A stretch of DNA of 11,531 nucleotides, from contig CAKTXH010000084.1 in assembly GCA_934630975.1 (NCBI GenBank), positions 1 to 11,531 on the forward strand. Reading direction: 5' to 3'. This stretch comes from an uncultured Clostridia bacterium (GTDB taxonomy: Bacteria; Bacillota; Clostridia; Christensenellales; Aristaeellaceae). The position numbers and the translations under genes were made by a program. How positions within the stretch are numbered: position 1 is the stretch's first letter; each line of letters opens with the position of its first letter. Positions 6,809-11,531 of this stretch are shown one piece after another. The notes under the pieces were generated by a model that searched no databases, was not told the DNA's origin, and worked only from the letters and a program-made list of their open reading frames with translations.

Positions 6809-7363
6809 ATGAGACAAAGCAAAAGACAGGTGACGGACAAGGCGACGATCTGCGCCATGCTGGACGCGCTGGATACAATTCACGTCGCGATGCACGACGA
6901 GCCGTTTCCTTACGTTGTGCCGCTGAATTTCGGCTATGAGTGGAACAACAAGCTGGTCTTCTATTTCCACTGCGCGCACGAAGGCTATAAGCTCGACCTG
7001 CTGCATAAAAACCCGCATGTCTGCGTGAACGCGTCGAGCTTCGTTTCCTACGCGGGCGCGAGCGTCAAGGGACACCTGCATGACTACCGCTCGGTGACGG
7101 CGCGCGGCGTGGCGGAGCGGCTCGAGCCGGATTCGGCGGAATTCATTCACGCGCATGAACAGCTGCTCGAGCACAACCTGCGCGATCAATCGCAGGTGCA
7201 TACCACGGCGATGAAGTTCATCGAGCTGTGGAAAATCACCTGCGAGGATGTGACGGCCAAGGCGGAAATCACGCCGAAATCCCCGGAAGGCGTGGCCTAT
7301 GCGCCCGCGAAGGGCGACGGCATGCCGCTGGATGAAAGCCATATTCTGGATATGCAGAAATAA
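6809..7363 (+). CDS. Pyridoxamine 5'-phosphate oxidase-fold flavoprotein (NimA-like)
   Basis: A 184-residue protein of the split-barrel flavin-binding group that includes 5-nitroimidazole reductase NimA. Landmarks are the early KRQVTDKATICAMLD segment, PYVVPLNFGY, and then FYFHCAHEGYKLDLLHKNPH, the run that typifies this group. Members bind FMN (some F420 or heme) and reduce small molecules; the physiological substrate of this one is not evident, and resistance to nitroimidazoles should not be assumed. The start at 6809 has AAAGGAG overlapping the sirtuin stop codon, so the two genes are almost certainly translated from one transcript. It is the last gene of the operon and is followed eight bases later by a strong terminator. 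Confidence 0.87.
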   Translation: MRQSKRQVTDKATICAMLDALDTIHVAMHDEPFPYVVPLNFGYEWNNKLVFYFHCAHEGYKLDLLHKNPHVCVNASSFVSYAGASVKGHLHDYRSVTARGVAERLEPDSAEFIHAHEQLLEHNLRDQSQVHTTAMKFIELWKITCEDVTAKAEITPKSPEGVAYAPAKGDGMPLDESHILDMQK

Positions 7364-7370
7364 AGAAACG

Positions 7371-7405
7371 AAACGGATTGGCCGGGGCTGCCGATCCGTT
7401 TTTTT
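7371..7405 (+). terminator. Strong intrinsic terminator
   Basis: A 12-base-pair stem (7371-7382 with 7390-7401, one T-G wobble) with a 7-base loop runs into seven T at 7399-7405. It ends the four-gene unit and separates it from the sensor operon. Confidence 0.9.
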
Positions 7406-7411
7406 GCATGC

Positions 7412-7441
7412 TTGCTCTGCCTGTTTCAAATATGTTATAAT
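7412..7441 (+). promoter_or_regulatory. Extended -10 promoter of the sensor operon
   Basis: TTGCTC at 7412-7417, an 18-base spacer, and a perfect TATAAT at 7436-7441 preceded by TGT, giving an extended -10. Transcription would begin around 7448, leaving a leader of about 25 bases with GAGGG at 7461-7465 as the ribosome binding site for the ATG at 7473. I see no operator-like repeat here, which suggests fairly constant expression. Confidence 0.8.
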
Positions 7442-7472
7442 CAAACAAATATCCCGAGAAGAGGGACTGCGA

Positions 7473-8447
7473 ATGAAAAGAAAGCTGCTTTGCGCGCTGC
7501 TGCTCTGCCTGCTGCCCGCCCTTGCGCGGGCAGACGCGCCGGATGAGGCCATGCGGCTGGTGGTCTATACCTCCCACAAGGAGGAGGTCTACCAGCCGAT
7601 CGTCGAGGAGTTTGAGCGGCGCACGGGCGTTTGGGTGCAGGTCATTTCCGGCGGCACGACCGAGCTGCTGGAACGCATCGCCGCGGAGGCGGAAACGCCC
7701 GTGGCGGATGTGATGTTCGGCGGCGGCGTGGAATCCCTGCTGGCGTATGAGGATTATTTCGCGCCGTGCGATGCGCCGCGGGACGCGATGCTGGAAAACT
7801 GCCGGTTTGAGAACCATCGGTTCGTGGCGTTTTCGCGCCTGCCGCTGGTAATCATCTATAACCCGCGGCTGGTCAGCAGCCCGCCCGCCGGATTTGCGGA
7901 TATGCTGGACGCGCGCCTGCGCGGGGAGATTGCGTTTGCCAATCCCGGCGTTTCCGGCTCGAGCTTCACCGTGCTGGCGACGCTGATACAGGCGCTTGGC
8001 GACGAGGACGCGCTTTCCCGCTTTGCCGATAACGTGCGCGGGCACGAGCTTTCCGGCTCGGGCCGGGTGGTTTCCACCGTGGCGGCGGGCGAAATGCGCG
8101 TGGGCGTGACGCTGTATGAGACGGCGAAAAAGCGCATGCTGGCGGGCGAGCACATCGCGGTGATCTGGCCGAAGGAGGGCACGAGCGCCGTGCCGGACGG
8201 GGCGGCGATTATCGCGGGCTGCGCGCATGAAGCAAACGCGCAGGCGTTCGTGTCGTTCATCCTCAGCGAGGATGTGCAGCGCCGCGTGGAAACGGAATAC
8301 GCGCGCGAAAGCGTGCTGACGGCGCTGGACGCATCGGACGGCGCGCCCGCGCTGGAGCTTTGCGATTACGATATCGAGTGGGCGGCGGCGCATCAACGGG
8401 AGATTCTGGTGCGCTGGCAGGCGCTCATGGAGGAGGACGCGCCATGA
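7473..8447 (+). CDS. Extracellular solute-binding protein, Fe3+/sugar-phosphate family, sensor partner
   Basis: A 324-residue binding protein. Its signal peptide MKRKLLCALLLCLLPALARA ends in a signal peptidase I site (ARA, then DAP) and has no lipobox. Family landmarks are RLVVYTSHKEEVYQPIVEEF at the start of the mature protein, then ADVMFGGGVESL, NPGVSGSSFT at 157-166 and SGSGR at 194-198. These are positions where FbpA/AfuA/HptA-type proteins contact anions such as phosphate groups or iron-phosphate. No transporter permease or ATPase is next to it. Instead it overlaps the kinase gene by four bases (ATGA), so it most likely presents ligand to the kinase rather than feeding a transporter. HptA of S. 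aureus, which senses glucose-6-phosphate, and PgtC of Salmonella are the closest functional parallels in gene order. The ligand here is unknown; a phosphorylated sugar or organophosphate is a reasonable guess. Confidence 0.85.
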   Translation: MKRKLLCALLLCLLPALARADAPDEAMRLVVYTSHKEEVYQPIVEEFERRTGVWVQVISGGTTELLERIAAEAETPVADVMFGGGVESLLAYEDYFAPCDAPRDAMLENCRFENHRFVAFSRLPLVIIYNPRLVSSPPAGFADMLDARLRGEIAFANPGVSGSSFTVLATLIQALGDEDALSRFADNVRGHELSGSGRVVSTVAAGEMRVGVTLYETAKKRMLAGEHIAVIWPKEGTSAVPDGAAIIAGCAHEANAQAFVSFILSEDVQRRVETEYARESVLTALDASDGAPALELCDYDIEWAAAHQREILVRWQALMEEDAP

Positions 8448-10105
8448 GCGAAAGAAGAAGCATGCGCTTTCAGACGCGCATTTTCCTGACGGTGATCTGC
8501 GTAGCGCTCGTGCCGATTATCCTGTGTTTTGCGCTGCTGCTCCCGGTGATGGTTTCCACCAGCGCGAAACGGCAGGAGGAGACGGCGAAGGCACAGCTCG
8601 CCGCGTTGACCGATCAACTGACGGAGGCGTTTTCCGGCATGGAGCGGGCGCTTGACGCGCTGGCCGGGGATGGCTGGATCCTTTCGGCGTTGGAGGAAAG
8701 CGATACGGCGCACCCACGCGAGGTTTACGCGGCGCTGGTCGGGCAGGCCGCGCGCGTGCCGGAGATGACCCAGCTCATGCTCATCGACGCAGGCGGCGTG
8801 TGCCTGTGTGCGTTGCGCGGGCAGGAGGAGGACGCGGCCTTCGACACGGATTGGGGCGTTCTGCGCATGGCCGACGGGAAGGAAATCGTCTTTTTCGGCG
8901 AGGCCGGGCGCGTGGCCGCCGTCCGCCGCGTGGGCGCGGGCTATCTGCTGGCGGAAATCAGCGGGGACAGCCTGAGCGAGCTGCTCAGCCGGGGGCTGAA
9001 CCCGGCCTATGGCGTGATGCTGCTGGGCAGGCAGTGGCGGCTGATCGACGATTCCCGCACGACGGGTTCGGAAAGCCGCCTGCATGAACTGCGCGAGCGC
9101 ATGCTGGCGGGCGAAGCGCTCAGCGACGGCGATTCCGTGCTGACCTATACGACGCAGACCGAGCCGATCAGCGGGTTCACGCTGCTGCTCAGCCAGCCGC
9201 GCGTGTTCACGGGCGAAATGACGCATTTGATGGTGGTCATCGGCGTGGCGCTGGGCGCGGCGAGCCTGCTGCTGTGCCTGTGGGGCGCGCTGGTGCTCAG
9301 CCGGCAGGTGACGCGCCCCGTTCGGGAGATGACGGCGGCGATGAAGCGGGTGCAGATGGGCGAACTGAGCGCGCGCGTCGTGCCGCGCGGCGGGGATGAG
9401 CTGGGCCAGCTTGCCGTCGGCTTCAACCGGATGGTGGAGGAGTGCGAACTGAACCTCAAGCGTTCGGTGGAGCGGCAGAAAGAGCTGAACGACACGCGCA
9501 TCCGCATGATGCAGTCCCAGCTCAACCCGCATTTTCTCTATAACACGCTGGATTCGATGAAGTGGATGGGCGTGACCCACGGCGTGCCGCAGGTCGCGAC
9601 GCTGGCGGAGGATTTGGCGAAGATTCTGCGCGCGAGCATTTCCGGCGACGAGTTTGTGACGCTCGGGCAGGAGCTTGAGCTGCTGGAACGGTATATTGAC
9701 ATTCAGCTCATCCGCTTTGAAGATCGCTTTGCCTGCGAAATCGAGGTGGACGACGCGCTGACGGGCTGCATGGTGCCCAAGCTGGTGCTTCAGCCGATTG
9801 TGGAAAACGCGGTGATTCACGGCGTTCGCGACATGGACGACGGCTATATCAAAATCTGGGCAGAGCAGGACGCGGGCGATCTGCGCCTGTTCGTGCAGGA
9901 TAACGGGCGCGGCATGGAAAAGCCGCAGGATGGCCCGCTGGGCTTCGGCGTATCCGGCAGACCGGGCGAACATCTGGGCCTGTTCAACGTGGACAGCATT
10001 CTTCGCCTGCATTTCGGCGACGCCTACGGCCTGAGCGTGCGCTCGAGGCCGGGCGAGGGCTGTCTGGTGATGGTGCGCTTACCAATGAGGAGGGAAAAGA
10101 CATGA
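8444..10105 (+). CDS. YesM-type sensor histidine kinase
   Basis: A 553-residue membrane kinase. The first membrane helix is at about 12-35, followed by an extracytoplasmic sensing region of about 225 residues and a second helix at about 262-286. The HAMP linker (VTRPVREMTAAMKRVQMGEL, ending near the FNRMVEE segment) precedes a His_kinase domain of the LytS/YesM type with the phospho-acceptor H363 in QLNPHFLYN. The ATP-binding domain shows N455 in PIVENAVIHG and the DNGRG motif at 486-490. It autophosphorylates and passes phosphate to the response regulator encoded next. The start codon overlaps the stop of the binding-protein gene (ATGA) and its own stop overlaps the regulator start in the same way, so the three proteins should be made in balance. 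The sensing region probably contacts the binding protein encoded upstream; this is inferred from gene order, not from visible motifs. Confidence 0.93.
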   Translation: MSERRSMRFQTRIFLTVICVALVPIILCFALLLPVMVSTSAKRQEETAKAQLAALTDQLTEAFSGMERALDALAGDGWILSALEESDTAHPREVYAALVGQAARVPEMTQLMLIDAGGVCLCALRGQEEDAAFDTDWGVLRMADGKEIVFFGEAGRVAAVRRVGAGYLLAEISGDSLSELLSRGLNPAYGVMLLGRQWRLIDDSRTTGSESRLHELRERMLAGEALSDGDSVLTYTTQTEPISGFTLLLSQPRVFTGEMTHLMVVIGVALGAASLLLCLWGALVLSRQVTRPVREMTAAMKRVQMGELSARVVPRGGDELGQLAVGFNRMVEECELNLKRSVERQKELNDTRIRMMQSQLNPHFLYNTLDSMKWMGVTHGVPQVATLAEDLAKILRASISGDEFVTLGQELELLERYIDIQLIRFEDRFACEIEVDDALTGCMVPKLVLQPIVENAVIHGVRDMDDGYIKIWAEQDAGDLRLFVQDNGRGMEKPQDGPLGFGVSGRPGEHLGLFNVDSILRLHFGDAYGLSVRSRPGEGCLVMVRLPMRREKT

Positions 10106-10827
10106 TTCGCGTGTTGATGGTGGATGACGAGCCGCTGGTTCGGCGCGGCATTGTTGCGGGCGTCGATTGGGCGGCGCTGGGGTGCGAGGTCGTCGGCGAG
10201 GCGCAGAGCGGGGAAGAAGGGCTCGCGCTGGCGCGGAAGCTCAAGCCGGAATTGATTATCACCGATATCCGCATGCCGAAGATGGATGGCATCACGATGA
10301 TGAACCTGCTGCGCGAGGAGGGCTGCACGGCGCACTGCATCGTGCTGACCGCGCACAGCGATTTTGAGTATGCGCGCGGGGCGCTGCTCTTCGGCGCGGA
10401 CGACTACCTGCTCAAGCCCTTCCGCGATCAGGAATTGACGCATGCCGTCGCGCGGGTCTGCCGCAAGATGCAGCCCGTGCCCGCCGCGCCTGCGCCTCAG
10501 GAAAAAGAGCCGGAGGTCAGCGGTTATGTGCGGCAGGCGATGGATTACATCGCGGCGCACTATGCCGATGAGGAGATCTCCATCGCGGCGATTGCCGAGC
10601 ACCTGCGCGTCAGCGAGGGGCACCTTTCTCACGTGTTCAAAAAGCAGACGGGCATGACCGTGACCAACTACCTGACCAAGACGCGCATCGACGCGGCCAT
10701 GCGGATGCTTGCCAACGAGCATGTGAAGGTCTACGAGGCCGCCGCGGCGGTGGGGTACAAGGACGTGACCTATTTCTCCGCGACGTTCAAGAAGCTGACG
10801 GGTTTATCGCCGTCGGAGGTGGAGTAA
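10102..10827 (+). CDS. AraC-type response regulator (YesN family)
   Basis: A 241-residue regulator. The receiver domain is complete: acidic pair D8/D9, phosphorylation site D55 (ITDIRMPKMDG), T83 and K105 in LLKPF. After a short proline/alanine linker (about 127-141) comes an AraC-type domain with two helix-turn-helix units: ISIAAIAEHLRVSEGHLSHV, then VYEAAAAVGYKDVTYFSATF ending at GLSPSEVE. The C-terminus stops right after this last motif, slightly earlier than in many relatives. Phosphorylated by the kinase encoded immediately upstream (ATGA overlap), it would bind tandem sites and activate transcription. The best candidate site is the 21-base-spaced direct repeat at 10965-10992, before the next solute-binding protein gene. 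Confidence 0.93.
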   Translation: MIRVLMVDDEPLVRRGIVAGVDWAALGCEVVGEAQSGEEGLALARKLKPELIITDIRMPKMDGITMMNLLREEGCTAHCIVLTAHSDFEYARGALLFGADDYLLKPFRDQELTHAVARVCRKMQPVPAAPAPQEKEPEVSGYVRQAMDYIAAHYADEEISIAAIAEHLRVSEGHLSHVFKKQTGMTVTNYLTKTRIDAAMRMLANEHVKVYEAAAAVGYKDVTYFSATFKKLTGLSPSEVE

Positions 10828-10839
10828 GACGGGGGACGG

Positions 10840-10916
10840 TTGGGGCTTTGCCCCAAGCCCCACCAGAAACCTGAGGTTTCTGGACTTCCCACTGCATGTC
10901 TCGCTTCGCGATACAT
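10840..10916. repeat. Chain of three hairpins in the gap after the regulator gene
   Basis: Three palindromes follow one another. TTGGGGC/GCCCCAA with a TTT loop lies at 10840-10856. CCAGAAACC/GGTTTCTGG with a TGA loop lies at 10863-10883. ATGT-TCGC/GCGA-ACAT with a TTC loop and one mismatch lies at 10896-10916. None is followed by a T-run, so they are not ordinary rho-independent terminators. The compact layout of perfect stems with three-base loops is typical of REP-like dispersed repeats, and similar blocks after genes are familiar to me from gut Clostridia, but only one copy is present here. Confidence 0.55.
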
Positions 10917-10964
10917 ACATGAATTGATATCCAACGTTTTTCTGATATTTCTGTGCAAAGTTGT

Positions 10965-10992
10965 CAGAATTACCGGGTGAAATCGCAGAATT
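10965..10992 (+). promoter_or_regulatory. Candidate operator: direct repeat CAGAATT, 21-base period
   Basis: CAGAATT occurs at 10965-10971 and 10986-10992, two helical turns apart, each followed by a CC within four bases. AraC-type regulators commonly bind such same-face direct repeats just upstream of a promoter with a weak -35. The downstream promoter has a good -10 and no good -35. Assignment to the neighbouring response regulator is inference. Two TTTCTG copies at 10939-10944 and 10948-10953 may belong to the same region. Confidence 0.4.
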
Positions 10993-10998
10993 GTCCAG

Positions 10999-11032
10999 TT
11001 TCTTTTTGGCGGATTGGTGCGTATTATATAAA
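10999..11032 (+). promoter_or_regulatory. Probable promoter of the downstream solute-binding protein gene
   Basis: TATTAT at 11022-11027 or the overlapping TATAAA at 11027-11032 serves as -10. The hexamer at the right distance upstream (TTTCTT at 10999-11004, spacer 17) is a poor -35. That would fit a promoter that needs an activator. The leader to the ATG at 11092 is about 55 bases and contains AAAGGGAG as ribosome binding site. Confidence 0.5.
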
Positions 11033-11091
11033 GTAACAAAGCGGCACAGAACAAGCCGCGAACCCATCGACACAGAAAGGGAGATACGCAC

Positions 11092-11531
11092 ATGAAGAAA
11101 CTGTTATGCGCCGTCCTCGCGCTCGCGATGATGATGACGGCATGCCTCGCGATGGCTGAGACCGTGGAAGAAGTGATCGCTCAGGCGCAGACCATGACCA
11201 ACGAAGAGCTGTACGCCAAGGCCATTGAGGAATCCAACGGCAAGACGCTCTACGGCATCGGCAACTCCAGCCGCGGCAAGACCGCCGGCGCGAGCTTCAT
11301 CGAGATGCTCCAGAAGATCGACCCGAGCTACACCGGCACGATCGAGTGGTCGCAGCCGAAGAACAACTCCATCTTCACCACGCTGAACGCGGACATCAAG
11401 AGCGCCAACCACATCTACTCCATGACGCTCATTCAGGATGGCAACCAGATTCAGACCAAGATGCTGGATACCGGCAACCTGCTCAACTTCATCCCGAAGG
11501 AGTGGGCCGAGGGCGAAGGCGTGATCGTTGA
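11092..11531 (+). CDS. Extracellular solute-binding protein, ABC type (partial, 3' end outside)
   Basis: The frame starts at the ATG at 11092, preceded by AAAGGGAG at 11076-11083, and stays open to the window edge (146 codons). The signal peptide MKKLLCAVLALAMMMTACLAMA has a signal peptidase I site after AMA; MTAC is a possible but weak lipobox. The mature part starts with ETVEEVIAQAQ and continues through KTLYGIGNSSRGKTAGASF and IEWSQPKNNSIFTTLNADIK. The order signal, first strand, then residues lining a cleft is typical of type 2 binding proteins of the iron/phosphate-ester kind. Codons are strongly biased to AAG, AAC, ATC and TAC, more than in the sensor genes, which suggests high expression. 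It is probably the first gene of a transporter operon controlled by the three-component system upstream. Ligand unknown. Confidence 0.8.
   Translation, partial: MKKLLCAVLALAMMMTACLAMAETVEEVIAQAQTMTNEELYAKAIEESNGKTLYGIGNSSRGKTAGASFIEMLQKIDPSYTGTIEWSQPKNNSIFTTLNADIKSANHIYSMTLIQDGNQIQTKMLDTGNLLNFIPKEWAEGEGVIV

Noticed and set aside
8393..10012. 539-codon minus-strand open frame opposite the histidine kinase
   Set aside because: Antisense shadow: the plus strand has the full kinase with H, N and G boxes. The minus-strand product is low-complexity His/Arg/Ala/Gln with no ribosome binding site that I can defend.
10840..10883. The first two hairpins after the regulator gene as a rho-independent terminator
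   Set aside because: No T-run follows either stem (ACTTCCC after the second), so they are listed as a repeat instead.
1..11531. CRISPR arrays, tRNA or rRNA genes, riboswitches
   Set aside because: I saw no regularly spaced repeats, no tRNA-like cloverleaf with CCA-proximal stem and TTCRA loop, and no conserved riboswitch core in the gaps.

Overview
The window reads as a GC-rich chromosome segment from a spore-forming, Clostridia-type member of the Firmicutes, plausibly an uncultured gut lineage of the Christensenellales or Oscillospirales kind; that placement is inference. The supporting signs are a clostridial TnpX/TndX-type large serine recombinase, the sporulation regulator SpoVT, a YesM/YesN-type two-component pair, an AGGAG-type ribosome binding site before most genes, and all genes lying on one strand.

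Region 1 (1 to about 2184) is the right-hand end of an integrated mobile element. It holds the C-terminal end of one small protein, a terminator-like hairpin, a good sigma-A-like promoter, a second small protein that resembles the first, and a large serine recombinase with all its domains. The recombinase frame does not stop at the element border. It runs straight into residues equivalent to about 29-178 of SpoVT, ending at the normal SpoVT C-terminus and followed by a terminator. The simplest reading is that the element sits inside spoVT and has cut off roughly its first 28 codons, which should lie beyond the left edge of the window at the other end of the element. This is the arrangement expected of a skin-like element whose excision would rebuild a sporulation gene, and it is the most interesting feature here.

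Region 2 (2770-7405) looks like a four-gene operon: a 2,4-dienoyl-CoA reductase/old yellow enzyme-type flavin and iron-sulfur oxidoreductase, an exported SH3-domain protein, a Sir2-type NAD-dependent protein deacylase, and a NimA-like pyridoxamine-phosphate-oxidase-fold flavoprotein. It is closed by a strong intrinsic terminator. Three of the four products belong to families that use flavin or nicotinamide cofactors.

Region 3 (7412-10827) has its own extended -10 promoter and encodes three genes with ATGA stop/start overlaps: an Fe3+-family periplasmic-type binding protein, a YesM-type histidine kinase and an AraC-type response regulator. The layout matches three-component sensors such as HptA-HptS-HptR of Staphylococcus aureus and PgtC-PgtB-PgtA of Salmonella. 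The following 264-base gap contains a chain of three hairpins, possibly a dispersed repeat, then a pair of direct repeats 21 bases apart upstream of a promoter. The window ends inside another solute-binding protein gene, probably the first gene of the transporter operon that the sensor system controls.
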